The notes: generated by a model from the sequence alone, not told the origin. A stretch of 64,000 nucleotides of DNA from Thalassotalea sp. 1_MG-2023 (GCF_030546745.1 NZ_JAUOPD010000008.1:1-64000); one strand, 5' to 3'; positions 8,294 through 21,462 are shown, counted from the first letter of the stretch. Translations and numbers: made by a program.

Positions 8294-9442
8294 TTAAACA
8301 AGTTGTTCAATGTGTACCGATTGGCCAAGTTTCGAGAGTTTATCTAACCATTGTTGTGCAATATCAGGCTGGCTAGGTGCCGCATGAACACCTGCAGGAA
8401 TGTCGCCATTTATCACAGCTTCAATGCCAAGCGCTACCGTAATTGACACTAAACGTGCCATCGCTTGCCCTTCACTATTACCAGCAGCGTCCATGTAATA
8501 ACGTTGATGCCAAACGGTGTTATCTGCTTGTTTTGCTTCTAACTCAACAGACATAACAACACGATCAGGTTCACCTTCTTCGTAACTGTATTTTTCTTCT
8601 AAATCTTGGCTGATCTCTGCCATTTTTTCTAAACCAGCTTCCCCTTGCAAGTCACCCACTTGATCAAAAAGATATTGCCATGCTTGTGACCAGCCATTCA
8701 ATCGTAAGGTACCACGAACAAATTCTTCAACTTGCCACTCAGGTTCAAATTCATATTGCTTAACAAAAGGAATAGAATCGCGGTTTGGGTATGCTTGGAA
8801 TGTTTCATTAACAGCACTTATGTGAATATCTTTTAATGCTTCCCATGGGCCTTTCGAGTTATTTTCTACGCCATTTTCTAGCCATTTAGCAGGTGATGTA
8901 AGTGCTTTTAGTACCCCTAATGGCGACCAACTGAATTTGTACTTAAAATCATTCGGTGTTTTAGGGAAACCGCCACAATAAGAGCGAAAATACAATTTTG
9001 AGTCGGCGCTACACGCATCACTTTCTTTAAAGCGTGCTACTAATAAATGTGCGAATAGGTGATCAATACCAGGATCTAAGCCAATTTCATTGATAAAGGT
9101 TAAGCCTTTCGTTTTGGCTTGTTGATCAAGCGCTCTCATTTCAGGTGCAATATAGCTACTTGAAACAAAGTGTGCTGATTTGTCTAAACAAAGTTGTGCT
9201 ACTTCTACATGCATATTTGCAGGTAGCATTGATACCAAAATATCACCCGCTTTAACATTTTCAGCTAAAGTAGACCAATCTAATTGTTTTAATTCACATT
9301 CAATATGTGCTTCATCTAACATCGCTTGCGCTTTATCAGTACGACGGTTCCATACGACTAGATTATGTGATGAATTTGCTAAATATTTGATCCCTGGCGT
9401 GGCAGATAGCCCAACGCCAAGCCAATGTATGGTTGGTTTCAT
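8294..9442 (-). CDS. Saccharopine dehydrogenase, glutamate-forming (LYS9-type)
   Basis: A 382-residue enzyme that oxidises saccharopine to L-glutamate and 2-aminoadipate 6-semialdehyde. The N-terminal Rossmann region reads IHWLGVGLSATPGIKYLANS, and the family core LTFINEIGLDPGIDHLFAHLLV is present, followed by SYCGGFPKTPNDFKYKFSWSP, the LYS9-type substrate region. The start is placed at the ATG at 9442, eleven bases after the stop of the upstream LYS1-type gene; a longer frame to 9502 overlaps that gene and lacks a ribosome site. Together with its neighbour it gives a two-step lysine-degrading (or, in reverse, lysine-forming) saccharopine route; degradation is more likely in a bacterium. The semialdehyde dehydrogenase needed next is not in the window. 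Confidence 0.85.
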   Translation of the reverse strand: MKPTIHWLGVGLSATPGIKYLANSSHNLVVWNRRTDKAQAMLDEAHIECELKQLDWSTLAENVKAGDILVSMLPANMHVEVAQLCLDKSAHFVSSSYIAPEMRALDQQAKTKGLTFINEIGLDPGIDHLFAHLLVARFKESDACSADSKLYFRSYCGGFPKTPNDFKYKFSWSPLGVLKALTSPAKWLENGVENNSKGPWEALKDIHISAVNETFQAYPNRDSIPFVKQYEFEPEWQVEEFVRGTLRLNGWSQAWQYLFDQVGDLQGEAGLEKMAEISQDLEEKYSYEEGEPDRVVMSVELEAKQADNTVWHQRYYMDAAGNSEGQAMARLVSITVALGIEAVINGDIPAGVHAAPSQPDIAQQWLDKLSKLGQSVHIEQLV

Positions 9443-9453
9443 AGGAGGTTCTC

Positions 9454-10521
9454 TTATAGGTTTGTCGTTTTTTGATGAAAGATATCGAGTGCTTTTTGCC
9501 ATACTGGCAGACTCAAATCATGTAAAGATGCTAAATAGGGCACTAATTGCTGACCGTAGTCTTCACTACTTTCTTTTGGCAATAATGATGGCAAATGATC
9601 AATCGCGATTAGATGCAAGCTATTTGGCTGTGGTATCACTTCTATAGTCGGTTCATTAAAGGTTGTGCAGTGGTTATAAATGCGAATTGGATTATAATCA
9701 CCATAAGGGTCACAACTCACATCAGAAATTACACTCAGGTTTCGCTCAGCCGTATCAAGTGAAGCTAGTGTCACAAAAGGCGGTAAGTCTTGGTTAACCA
9801 ATACACAATTAACTAATACATCCGCATCATTCACTTGTTCAAATGGCCCGCCTACTGCTGTTTCTGCCATATCCCATTCAATAGTGTTTAATTGCAATGC
9901 TTTTGCTAAGCCTATTGCGCCCGAACCGCTTCGACCTTTCGCACCAATTACCATTACTTTAGGTTTATGTTTGCATTGGGTAAGTAACCCTGATACTTCG
10001 CTGATCAACTTTTCTTGATCAGAAAAAGAGCACACTGGCGACAGTGCAGTTTTGCCCAGTTGTTTATTCGCCCAAGCCCATACGCCAAGTGCTGCGCCAG
10101 CAAAACCAGCCCAGTATCCAAACGCTGCAATTCGGCGTTGATTTTCATCGACTAAAAATTCTAAATCGTATAGTGCGCCTTCGCCTTGTTTAAAGCGCGA
10201 TAAAATATCTTCAGCACCGGCTTGCTCTTTATAAGCGTGGGCAAAATAAATATGTTTATGAACCAATGGGAAATTATCTTCAGGTAACTCTTTTAACCCT
10301 AGAATAAAAGCACTTTTGGGTGCTTGTGGCCAACTACCTTCTGAGACAATTTCACACCCCACAGCTCGGTATTGTTCAATAGTGAAAATGTTCTGGTGGC
10401 CCTGCTCAACCGATACTTTATAACCAGCATCAATCAGTGTTTTTGCGCCTGTAGGGGTTAGCGCGGTACGTTGCTCCTGAGGTTTTGTTTCGGCACGTAA
10501 CCAAATATGCGTCTGACTCAT
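9454..10521 (-). CDS. Saccharopine dehydrogenase, lysine-forming (LYS1-type)
   Basis: A 355-residue member of the alanine dehydrogenase/PNT-like family. It begins IWLRAETKPQEQRTALTPTGAKTLIDAGY, with the conserved R-E-R-R-type pattern of LYS1 (lysine-binding residues here in AETKPQEQRTALTP). It continues through GYWAGFAGAALGVWAWANK and the NAD-binding VMVIGAKGRSGSGAIGLAKAL. It joins lysine and 2-oxoglutarate through saccharopine with NAD(H). The start is the ATG at 10521; an upstream TTG (10548) in frame is less likely. It is followed after 11 bases by the LYS9-type gene, so the two are an operon ending at the terminator at 8234. Confidence 0.85.
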   Translation of the reverse strand: MSQTHIWLRAETKPQEQRTALTPTGAKTLIDAGYKVSVEQGHQNIFTIEQYRAVGCEIVSEGSWPQAPKSAFILGLKELPEDNFPLVHKHIYFAHAYKEQAGAEDILSRFKQGEGALYDLEFLVDENQRRIAAFGYWAGFAGAALGVWAWANKQLGKTALSPVCSFSDQEKLISEVSGLLTQCKHKPKVMVIGAKGRSGSGAIGLAKALQLNTIEWDMAETAVGGPFEQVNDADVLVNCVLVNQDLPPFVTLASLDTAERNLSVISDVSCDPYGDYNPIRIYNHCTTFNEPTIEVIPQPNSLHLIAIDHLPSLLPKESSEDYGQQLVPYLASLHDLSLPVWQKALDIFHQKTTNL

Positions 10522-10567
10522 AAAAATATTTACTTCTCGTTTAATCAATTCAAAAACAAATGAATGA

Positions 10568-10604
10568 AAGTCAGTCAGTTATCATCAACATAACTGACTG
10601 ACTT
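10568..10604 (-). terminator. Hairpin terminator of the TonB-receptor gene
   Basis: A perfect 15-base inverted repeat, AAGTCAGTCAGTTAT and its complement, with a seven-base loop, sits 22 bases after the stop of the minus-strand receptor gene at 10626. The following T-tract is short (TTTCATTC), so it may also serve as an mRNA 3' stabiliser. It separates the receptor from the LYS genes. Confidence 0.7.
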
Positions 10605-10625
10605 AACATTAGCTAAATTCAGTGA

Positions 10626-13340
10626 TTAGAATTTTCCGCGAATACCTACTGAATACCTAGGTCCTGTTTCAGTAACCGTTAGGGTTTGGTTAGCGTATTC
10701 TGCATTTTTAATATATAGCTCGTTGGTGATGTTAATACCTTCAAAGAATACCGTTAGGTTTTCATTAAGGTCATAACTTCCACTGATATCGACTTGTTTA
10801 TAGTCATCAACATAGTGGCCGTCTCGCCATGTTTGAGGCTTAGATTGCATGAAACGGTCACGATTGTTATAGGCAATTCGGAACTGTATCTCGTCTTTTT
10901 CATAAAATAAGATCAAGTTTTGCGAATCACTTAAACCAATTAATGGCAGTTTTTCAGCACCTTCATCAGCAGTAGATTCACTGTCAACAAAGGTCATATT
11001 TGCAATAACACCTAAACCATCAAATGGTGCAGGCAAACTGGTAAACATGTGCTGAACAGCAACTTCATAACCATCAATTTTTGTATTATCTTCATTGATT
11101 GGGCGCGACATTTTGTAAGTATATGTACCACTTGGTACTGTAACCGTTTCTTCTGTTTCACCTGAGCCTAAGTAACCATCAACATCTTTAGAAAATGCGG
11201 CAATCGCTGCATAACTGCCTTCTTGGTAGTACCATTCAAGAGTAAGATCTAAGTTAGTCGATTCGAACGGATCTAGTTTTGGATTAGAGCCAGAGCCAAA
11301 TAATTGATCAATAGGACCATCGCCGTAACTTGCAAGCGGTGACATTTCAGCCAATTCAGGGCGCGTTAAGCTTTTTGACCAAGCAAAACGAGCGACAAAC
11401 TCATCGGTAATTTCTAGCTTACTGTTCAAGCTAGGTAAAACATGGCTATAGCTATGACCAACTTCAACAGCCACATAATCATCTGAGGTTATAGCGCGAA
11501 CCTCGCCTGGTTTTTCATTAGATTCAATTAAATCTAATAGTGCTACTTGATTACCTTTCGATGTACTATCAGTTTTCACATAACGTACGCCAGCAATAAC
11601 TGACCAAGGCATTTCATTTACTTCGCCTTCGAAATAGAAGTCAGTATAAAGTGATTTTAACTCTTCATTGACTTCATACGCTGTAGGATCATCAACAATA
11701 CCAAAACCAGCACGAGAGAATATTGCCCGTACTAAATCAGGATCATCTAACTGTGAAATTGCTTCATCCGTACCTAAGAAAGCAAATAAATCATCTGAAT
11801 TTAAGGTTGGCCAGAATTCAGTTGGGTTACCTGAACCGCCTGATAAAAAGCCATCAGCATGGTAAGTCCATAACATATCTGCCGGTAATGGAATACGCGA
11901 GCTGTTATCAGCATAAGTCCACGGCAGTGGATTTTCTGTTTCTGCATAGGTTGAACCTAAGGTACGATCAGAGTAATGAAGACCAAAACCAATTTTTACT
12001 AATGGACCCATTTCAACAAAAACGTCATTATCTATTTTAGCCTCAAGGACTTCATCTTCTACACGAGTACCTTGTAAAGATGCCCAACCAGCTGTTAACA
12101 CATCGCCTTCTTTGAAGTTTTCGAACGACATGGTAGGTACTAAATCGCCAGACGTTCTGTCATAGGTATACTCACCAGGGCGACCAGCAACAACATCAGA
12201 CCAACCTTTACCAGGGTCATGTTCAGCTTTAGAGGTGTTAATATCTGCTGTTAAACCCCAGTTATCAGTAACTTGCCAATCAAGGTTTAAACCAAATGCT
12301 TTTAGTTTATTATCTGCATCTGATTGACGTACTAAGGTTTCGATATAACTATCAACAAAGTCAGCTTTGACTAAGGTATTATTTTCGTCGATAACAGGGT
12401 TTCTCACATTGCCTGTTTCAAACCACATTGGGAAAACATCTTGACGGTATTGCACATTATAATCTGAATATAGTGCGTCTGCTGTTACCGTAACATCTTT
12501 CGTAGGCTTATATTGAAGTACCAAAGTGCCACTGTTACGTTCACGAGTTTCTGTTTGCGCGATTTGATCATAGTTTTGCGGGAAATAAATTTCGCCATAA
12601 TTCTGACCATCTAAATCGTCTTCAGTTTTGTAATAATATGCGGTATTCGCTTGGTCGTAACGGCTTTCACGTTTGTAATGTGAAAAAGAAGCCAGTACAC
12701 CAAATTTATCATCATCAAAGGTATTGCTGATAAGGCCTGAGAATTGCGGGCTCATTTTTCCCGTCATGTCATCATACAAGCCTTTAATACTGCCAACGGC
12801 TTTAAATCCTGGGAAATCCATCGGCTTAACAGTGCTGATATCTACCGTTGCACCAATCGCACCTTCTTGTAAGGCCGCTGATTGCGTTTTATGCACTTCT
12901 GCACCATTGATAAGTTCAGATGCTAAAATATCAAAACTGAATGCTCTACCGCCACTTGTTGTTGCAAGGGTACGACCATTTAATAATACAGAGTTGAATT
13001 CTGGCCCCATACCACGCACGGTAATTAGCTGCCCTTCACCACCACTACGATCAATTGAAACACCCGTTATACGCTGTAATGATTCAGCAACGTTTTGATC
13101 TGGAAACTTACCAATATCTTCTGCTGATATCGCATCTACTACATTGCCAGAATCTTGTTTAATACCTACTGAGTTAATCAAACTACCGCGAATACCGGTC
13201 ACGGTGATCACTTCAGTATCTTTTTCTGCTTGTTCTTCTTCTGCTTGATTCGCATCTGCCCATGTAATACCCGATACCCCAAGGTTTAACATAAGTAAAG
13301 ACGTTAAATAGCTGAGCTTAAAAGGCTTGCCGTTTTTCAT
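10626..13340 (-). CDS. TonB-dependent outer-membrane receptor (substrate likely a glycoside or glycosylated compound)
   Basis: A 904-residue receptor. A signal peptide (cut near WADA) is followed by a TonB box-like EVITVTG, then the plug domain (DIGKFPDQNVAESLQRITGVSIDR, ITVRGMGPEFNSVLLNGRTLA) and a long beta-barrel ending in the outer-membrane signature YSVGIRGKF. The plug features match the large Alteromonadales/Xanthomonas/Caulobacter receptor group (TIGR01782 type), usually tied to sugar polymers and other scavenged nutrients. It has its own leader region with repeated ATAGTAT motifs also found by lacZ, and lies between the fused kinase-phospholyase and the saccharopine genes. The substrate is inferred only from these neighbours. 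Confidence 0.85.
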   Translation of the reverse strand: MKNGKPFKLSYLTSLLMLNLGVSGITWADANQAEEEQAEKDTEVITVTGIRGSLINSVGIKQDSGNVVDAISAEDIGKFPDQNVAESLQRITGVSIDRSGGEGQLITVRGMGPEFNSVLLNGRTLATTSGGRAFSFDILASELINGAEVHKTQSAALQEGAIGATVDISTVKPMDFPGFKAVGSIKGLYDDMTGKMSPQFSGLISNTFDDDKFGVLASFSHYKRESRYDQANTAYYYKTEDDLDGQNYGEIYFPQNYDQIAQTETRERNSGTLVLQYKPTKDVTVTADALYSDYNVQYRQDVFPMWFETGNVRNPVIDENNTLVKADFVDSYIETLVRQSDADNKLKAFGLNLDWQVTDNWGLTADINTSKAEHDPGKGWSDVVAGRPGEYTYDRTSGDLVPTMSFENFKEGDVLTAGWASLQGTRVEDEVLEAKIDNDVFVEMGPLVKIGFGLHYSDRTLGSTYAETENPLPWTYADNSSRIPLPADMLWTYHADGFLSGGSGNPTEFWPTLNSDDLFAFLGTDEAISQLDDPDLVRAIFSRAGFGIVDDPTAYEVNEELKSLYTDFYFEGEVNEMPWSVIAGVRYVKTDSTSKGNQVALLDLIESNEKPGEVRAITSDDYVAVEVGHSYSHVLPSLNSKLEITDEFVARFAWSKSLTRPELAEMSPLASYGDGPIDQLFGSGSNPKLDPFESTNLDLTLEWYYQEGSYAAIAAFSKDVDGYLGSGETEETVTVPSGTYTYKMSRPINEDNTKIDGYEVAVQHMFTSLPAPFDGLGVIANMTFVDSESTADEGAEKLPLIGLSDSQNLILFYEKDEIQFRIAYNNRDRFMQSKPQTWRDGHYVDDYKQVDISGSYDLNENLTVFFEGINITNELYIKNAEYANQTLTVTETGPRYSVGIRGKF

Positions 13341-13396
13341 ATCTATTCCTCTGTTTTGTCATGTCACTTAAGCGCGTGTCTTAATGCACACTTACA

Positions 13397-13434
13397 ATAC
13401 TATCGTATTTATAGTATAAATCAGATAATAGTAT
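13397..13434. promoter_or_regulatory. Candidate operator repeats upstream of the TonB receptor
   Basis: ATACTAT (13397-13403) and ATAGTAT (13411-13417) form an inverted repeat with a seven-base spacer, and a further ATAGTAT lies at 13428-13434. The same word occurs in the lacZ-gntR intergenic region. A shared FadR-type regulator is a plausible binder; this is inference, and the sequence is AT-rich so chance is not excluded. Confidence 0.4.
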
Positions 13435-13585
13435 ATTTAAGGATTAAAAGTAAACGGTTGAATATAAAATATGCAGATATATTGCATACAAAAACAATAA
13501 GGCACTGTTTTTAAAGGAAAGAATTATTTTGTTTTTTGATAATAACGATTGAATCGCTATCAAATGAGTCGCGTTTTTTTCACAC

Positions 13586-13622
13586 AAAGAAAAATGTCAT
13601 ATCTATTACCACATGACATTTT
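13586..13622 (-). terminator. Terminator after the fused kinase-phospholyase gene
   Basis: A ten-base stem, AAAATGTCAT (13591-13600) with ATGACATTTT (13613-13622), has a 12-base loop. On the minus strand it is followed by TTTTTC. It lies 30 bases after the stop at 13653. Confidence 0.75.
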
Positions 13623-13652
13623 AGCTTTTAGAATGATGAATATTCGTGTGCG

Positions 13653-15983
13653 CTAATCACTTACCAGTGTTTGCAAGCCTAAAGTCAAGGCATTGATAAA
13701 TGTGTCAGCATCTTGCTTGTTGAACACGATAGGAGGCTTAATTTTTAAAATATTATAAAATGGCCCTTCTGTACTCAAAATGATTTGTTGGGTTTTCATA
13801 AATTCTACTAATGATGCTGTAAGGTCAGTTGCTGGTGCTTTAGTGTTGCGGTTTTCAACAAGCTCAACGCCAATAAACAGTCCTATGCCTCTAACATCAC
13901 CTATCACATCGAACGCTTGCTGTAATTTACGTAACGCATGTTGCAGGTAATCGCCTGTTTGCTTCGCATTTTCCATCAGTTGTTCTTCTGTGATCACATC
14001 AAGCACCGCAGCGCCAATTGCACAAGAGACTGGGTTGCCACCAAAAGTATTGAAATATTCCATGCCTGTTACAAAGGCATCAGCAATTTCTTGGGTTGTG
14101 ATCACCGCAGCCATTGGGTGACCATTTCCAATAGGCTTACCTAAAGTGACAATATCAGGCACAACTTCTTGAGTTTCAAATGCCCACATATGACTACCTA
14201 CTCGACCAAAGCCCACTTGTACTTCATCAGCAATACATACACCGCCGGCATCCCTCACTTTTGCATATACTGCTTGCAAATACCCCTCAGGCATAATGAT
14301 TTGTCCTGCTACACCCTGTAACGATTCACATATAAACATGCCTGGCTTTTTCCCATGCTCAGCAAGTTCATTTATCGCACGCTGCACATCTTCTGCATAA
14401 GCCGTTGCACTATCAGCGGTATTTCCTTGGTATTTGCCACGATAAGGATCAGGCAACATCACTTTATGCACATAATCTTTTGCCCCTTCGCCGCCTGGCC
14501 CATCAAACTTATATGGGCTCGCATTAATACATGCATTGGTATTACCATGATACGCGCCTTCAACTGTCAGTAACTCGGTTGAACCGGTATAATTTTTAGC
14601 TAAGCGAAAAGCCAATTCATTTGCTTCACTTCCACTGTTTACAAACATACAAACCGATAACGGCTCTGGCATAGTCGCGAGTAATTTTTCAGCATAATTG
14701 ACTAAGTTGTCATGAAGAAAACGAGTATTAGTGTTTAGTTTTGCCATCTGAGCTTGCCCTGCAGCCACTACTTTAGGGTGGCAATGCCCGACGTGGCAGA
14801 CATTATTAACCATATCTAAATAACGGTTTCCTTGCTCATCATAAAGATATGCGCCTTGCCCTCGCACAATTTTTAATGGCTCTTTAAAGCTCAAACTTAA
14901 TGTTTTGCCTAAATGTTTTTCACGATACTTTTTAATCTCAGCTTTTGTTTTTCCTTGATCGGGATTCACCCCACAAGCAACTTTTAATCGACAAGTAATC
15001 GCATAAAAATTCACCTCTTTAAGTAACGAAAGTAACTGCCAAGCGGGTTTAACTGATACCAACAAATAATCGTTATTTGGCTGCTCTTTGATCGCGTTAG
15101 CAGCATTACATACGCTCGTACAAAGCCTTAACGCAATTAAATACGGTAATGTATCAAATTCATCGTCATTAATAGTATAGTGCTCATGAAAACCAGCAAC
15201 GGTGTTGACCAATGTGGTTAATGGGTCTGCTTGTTCCATCATGGCATAAGCAGCAGTTATCGCTAGTTCATTAATCGTTTGGCTATACACCATATCGCCA
15301 AAGTCTATTAACCCCGTAATTTTACTAGGGGTGTTAGTTTGATCAACGAGCAGGTTATGATCGTTGGCGTCATTATGAATAACACTACAAGGAAGTTTTG
15401 CTAAGTTTGGAGTGACATGTGCTTGATACATTGATAAAAAATATTCAACAAGCGGCTTTTGATCTTGTGCTAGGTGTTGTTTTTTATCTTGGCAAATAGC
15501 ATAGCCATGCGCTAAGTCCCAATCAAAATAGCGATACGCACCTTGGTGTTTAAAGTCGCTTAATGTATTAGCCACTTTAGCCATAAAATGTCCAAGATTT
15601 TGCCACAAGGTTGATGACATGTTTTGTTGATTCGCTTGAGCATAAAAATCACCGGGTAAATACGTTAGCACCCGCATATAAAATGTGTTCTGCTGGGTAT
15701 CTACAATGTCAGTGATCTGCTGATCATCCTGATTCTTCACCACTTGAGGCACAGGTAACTCATTAGATGATAAATGCGTCATGGCATCATTTTGCATCAT
15801 CAGCTCAATTTTTTTCTCGGCACTATTAGCGACTTTTACAACATAACGTTGTTGTGCTGTCACCAAAAGTAAATTTTGATCACAATAACTTGCAAGCGCT
15901 GTTAACTCGCCATCTAATTGATAGTGGTGTTGTAATAGCGTTGTTAATGTTTCAATTGAAAATGTTGGTGTAACTGAGTTCAT
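13653..15983 (-). CDS. Fused APH-type kinase and class III PLP-dependent phospholyase (hydroxylysine kinase / phosphohydroxylysine lyase-like)
   Basis: A 776-residue two-domain enzyme. Residues about 20-330 are an aminoglycoside/choline-kinase-like domain with the catalytic loop [14 protein letters not shown] and the metal site GLIDFGD. Residues about 350-775 are a class III aminotransferase fold with [37 protein letters not shown] and the PLP lysine in [12 protein letters not shown]. In animals the separate counterparts are hydroxylysine kinase and the ammonia-phospho-lyases acting on 5-phosphohydroxylysine or phosphoethanolamine, so one bacterial chain may phosphorylate an amino alcohol and then eliminate phosphate and ammonia. 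With hydroxylysine the product is 2-aminoadipate semialdehyde, the same as from the saccharopine genes nearby. It follows lacZ by 52 bases, probably on one transcript. The true substrate is unproven. Confidence 0.75.
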   Translation of the reverse strand: MNSVTPTFSIETLTTLLQHHYQLDGELTALASYCDQNLLLVTAQQRYVVKVANSAEKKIELMMQNDAMTHLSSNELPVPQVVKNQDDQQITDIVDTQQNTFYMRVLTYLPGDFYAQANQQNMSSTLWQNLGHFMAKVANTLSDFKHQGAYRYFDWDLAHGYAICQDKKQHLAQDQKPLVEYFLSMYQAHVTPNLAKLPCSVIHNDANDHNLLVDQTNTPSKITGLIDFGDMVYSQTINELAITAAYAMMEQADPLTTLVNTVAGFHEHYTINDDEFDTLPYLIALRLCTSVCNAANAIKEQPNNDYLLVSVKPAWQLLSLLKEVNFYAITCRLKVACGVNPDQGKTKAEIKKYREKHLGKTLSLSFKEPLKIVRGQGAYLYDEQGNRYLDMVNNVCHVGHCHPKVVAAGQAQMAKLNTNTRFLHDNLVNYAEKLLATMPEPLSVCMFVNSGSEANELAFRLAKNYTGSTELLTVEGAYHGNTNACINASPYKFDGPGGEGAKDYVHKVMLPDPYRGKYQGNTADSATAYAEDVQRAINELAEHGKKPGMFICESLQGVAGQIIMPEGYLQAVYAKVRDAGGVCIADEVQVGFGRVGSHMWAFETQEVVPDIVTLGKPIGNGHPMAAVITTQEIADAFVTGMEYFNTFGGNPVSCAIGAAVLDVITEEQLMENAKQTGDYLQHALRKLQQAFDVIGDVRGIGLFIGVELVENRNTKAPATDLTASLVEFMKTQQIILSTEGPFYNILKIKPPIVFNKQDADTFINALTLGLQTLVSD

Positions 15984-16003
15984 GATTATCTCTTAACTGT
16001 TTT

Positions 16004-16030
16004 ATGGCGAGCCTTGCGAAGACTCGCCAT
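16004..16030 (-). terminator. Intercistronic hairpin between lacZ and the fused enzyme gene
   Basis: ATGGCGAG (16004-16011) pairs with CTCGCCAT (16023-16030), loop 11 bases. It lies in the 52-base gap between the two genes, with no T-run after it on the minus strand. It is therefore more likely a partial terminator or stability element that lowers expression of the downstream gene than a full stop. Confidence 0.5.
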
Positions 16031-16035
16031 GATCT

Positions 16036-19287
<3,252 letters not shown>

Positions 19288-19427
19288 TTATTAAATAATA
19301 TTTTTATCATTTATAGTATTTAATATACCAATGATGTAGTTATTACTGGAGTAAAGCAAATTACTCATTTATTATCAGCAGATTATGCAGATTTAAATCT
19401 GCTTTAGAATTCAATAAAAGGTAACAC

Positions 19428-20150
19428 ATGGACGCTAGGCACTTAAATTTAACACAACAACTTGTACACGAGCTTGGCCGTTCAATATTAAAAGGTAAAT
19501 ACAAAGTTGGTGGTAAACTTCCGTCGGAAGCGGAATTAGGTGAAATATATGATATTAGCCGTAATGCGACCCGTGAAGCGGTAAAAATGCTCACAGCAAA
19601 AGGACTCATTAGTTCGCGTCCTCGCAAAGGTATTCAAGTTGCAGATCAAAACAAGTGGAACTTGTTCGACACCGATGTGCTTGGTTGGATTCTAGTCGGA
19701 AAACCTGATTTATATATGTTGCGCCATTTTATGCAACTAAGACAACCCGTAGAAGCACAAGCCGCATATTTAGCCGCGCAATATGCAACCGCAGAAGACT
19801 TTGATAACATTGAACAGGCACTGTCAAATATGCAGTTAGCTGAAGTAAATAACGACGCTGAAGCTACACATCACGCTGATGTGAAATTTCATAAAGCGGT
19901 GTTAAATGCCACTAAAAACCCTTTCTTTATACAATTAGAAAACTTTATTGAAATAGCGTTAAAAGTAAACTTACGCTACACCAATCGTATTAAACCAGTC
20001 ACTGAGCTCGAATACCAAGCACATGCTGATTTATTTGCAGCTATTAAAAAAGGTGAAGCGGCTAAAGCATACGAGTTCGCGATGTCGACACAATCTGCTA
20101 CGTTAAAGTTAGTTGACGAAGCCATTACTAGATCAGAATCTGAAGCTTAA
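19428..20150 (+). CDS. GntR-family (FadR/FCD-type) transcriptional regulator
   Basis: A 240-residue regulator. Residues about 5-72 form a GntR winged helix (LGRSILKGKYKVGGKLPSEAELGEIYDISRNATREAVKML, GLISSRPRKGIQV). Residues about 95-220 form the all-helical FCD ligand-binding domain (MLRHFMQLRQPVEAQAA, HHADVKFHKAVLNATKNPF, EYQAHADLFAAIKKGEAAKA), whose metal ligands include Asp and His residues in these helices. The start is supported by AAAAGGTAACAC just before the ATG. It is divergent from lacZ, 242 bases away, and is the best candidate controller of lacZ, the fused enzyme and the TonB receptor, which share an ATAGTAT motif. The effector is unknown; relatives sense sugar acids such as galactonate. 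Confidence 0.85.
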   Translation: MDARHLNLTQQLVHELGRSILKGKYKVGGKLPSEAELGEIYDISRNATREAVKMLTAKGLISSRPRKGIQVADQNKWNLFDTDVLGWILVGKPDLYMLRHFMQLRQPVEAQAAYLAAQYATAEDFDNIEQALSNMQLAEVNNDAEATHHADVKFHKAVLNATKNPFFIQLENFIEIALKVNLRYTNRIKPVTELEYQAHADLFAAIKKGEAAKAYEFAMSTQSATLKLVDEAITRSESEA

Positions 20151-20220
20151 AACCTCAGTTATACGCATAACATCCGACGCCTAAACATAGTTACCAATGT
20201 GGTGAATAAACTAGGTTTAT

Positions 20221-21276
20221 TTATGCGCTTTCTTTCGCCTGTATAAAACTCACCACTAATGATGCATATAGCTGTCCGATATCATTCATGCCGGCTTCGA
20301 TTCCACTGGGATGCTGAGCAGGAGCACCTTCCGCTAAATGCAAATAACAGCTGGATGGTTCACTTCCCATGCGATAAACAAAATACTCCGCATCTTGAAC
20401 GCTAATACCACAATTAGTATATGCGCTTGCAGGTACAAAAGAGATACTATCTACATCAACTTCAATGCCTATCGCTTGATCAACCTCTTTTAAATATGCT
20501 TGTCCTGCTTGTAATGCCGAGCTGAAGTCTTGATTTCGTCTAACCCAAATATCTTGATAACTTACCCACTTAAAACCAAAGTCATGTAGGGCTTGAATGT
20601 TTGTTTTTGAATTTTTTAACTCATGCATGCCTAATGAAAAATAGCGATTTAACAGACCTTGTTTAGCGGCATAACTAAAACCATTGCCACTATGACGCCC
20701 TTCTGGTGCTCTAAAATCAGTGTGTGGATCTAAATTTATTGCACTTATTGGTGTCTGCATACTTTGGCTTGCTGCTTTTATGATGGGATAAGCGTTATTA
20801 TGTCCGCCGCCAACAACAATAGGCGTGAGCTTTTCATCAAAAATGATTTGGCATACTTGGCTAACACGATGATCTAACTCACTGACTAAGTTTCTTAACG
20901 CTTCAAGTTGCTTTTCGCTATTCGTATGTAAGTGTTCACTTTCGTTTTGCAGGTCTTCGCAATATACATGGCCAAGCACTGCTATTTGTTCACCACGAAT
21001 AAAATCATTTTGTTGTAAAGCACAAAACTTAGTCAAAAAAGCTTGCCACCCTTTATCAGCACCCGCTTTACCTAAGTTTGCTCGCGGGCCTATATCTTCC
21101 GGAACGCCAAGCAAAATGTATTTGACGCCATCTGCTTTTAACGATTTTAAAATAGCTGCTAGGTCATCTTTGAACGTTGAATCAACGGTTTTAATCACTT
21201 CACCAAGGCGTTGTTCACCTGCTCTTTTTTGAAAATATGGTGTTAAGTATTGCTTTTCTGATGAGACTAAAAACAT
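20221..21276 (-). CDS. hutG: Formimidoylglutamase-like enzyme of the arginase/ureohydrolase family
   Basis: A 351-residue ureohydrolase-fold protein. The binuclear metal site is visible as GGGHNNAYP, INLDPHTDFR and IEVDVDSI, matching the arginase family ligands (His and paired Asp residues). The phrase GRHSGNGFSYAAKQG is typical of the HutG/formimidoylglutamase branch, which hydrolyses N-formimino-glutamate to glutamate and formamide in histidine breakdown. A good ribosome site (AAAGGA) precedes the ATG. A perfect HutC-type palindrome, TTGTATATACAA, lies 145 bases upstream, which supports membership of the histidine-utilisation regulon. No other hut gene is in the window, so it is separated from its pathway partners. 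A different amidine substrate cannot be excluded. Confidence 0.75.
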   Translation of the reverse strand: MFLVSSEKQYLTPYFQKRAGEQRLGEVIKTVDSTFKDDLAAILKSLKADGVKYILLGVPEDIGPRANLGKAGADKGWQAFLTKFCALQQNDFIRGEQIAVLGHVYCEDLQNESEHLHTNSEKQLEALRNLVSELDHRVSQVCQIIFDEKLTPIVVGGGHNNAYPIIKAASQSMQTPISAINLDPHTDFRAPEGRHSGNGFSYAAKQGLLNRYFSLGMHELKNSKTNIQALHDFGFKWVSYQDIWVRRNQDFSSALQAGQAYLKEVDQAIGIEVDVDSISFVPASAYTNCGISVQDAEYFVYRMGSEPSSCYLHLAEGAPAQHPSGIEAGMNDIGQLYASLVVSFIQAKESA

Positions 21277-21420
21277 AGTTATTCCTTTCTGATGGGTATT
21301 TCAACGCAAACATTCAATGCGTAATACCCTTTTAGTGTAAACGTCACACGCTGTTTTTTGAACGTAAAATAGCAAAACGTAGAGCCTTTTATGTGAGTAT
21401 TTTAATGCGCCAAACACAAA

Positions 21421-21433
21421 TTGTATATACAAG
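21421..21433. promoter_or_regulatory. HutC-type operator upstream of the hutG-like gene
   Basis: TTGTATATACAAG, with a perfect 12-base palindrome, matches the known recognition sequence of the HutC repressor of histidine-utilisation genes. It is 145 bases from the hutG-like start and therefore marks the likely promoter area for that gene. Confidence 0.65.
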
Positions 21434-21439
21434 CAGAAT

Positions 21440-21462
21440 AAAAGGGGTCAGGTACATTTAAA
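21440..21462 (+). repeat. AAAAGGGGTCAGGTACATTT-type repeat remnant
   Basis: The word AAAGGGGTCAGGTACATTT is of a type commonly seen beside REP-associated (Y1-type) transposase genes in marine gammaproteobacteria. No transposase is here, so this may be a solo end or a remnant. It occurs once in the window; identification rests on recall of the motif. Confidence 0.35.

Noticed and set aside
9180-9647. 155-codon plus-strand ORF across the LYS9/LYS1 junction
   Set aside because: It runs antisense to two well-supported enzymes and shows no family features.
12724-13098. 124-codon plus-strand ORF
   Set aside because: It mirrors the plug domain of the TonB receptor on the other strand; codon bias effect only.
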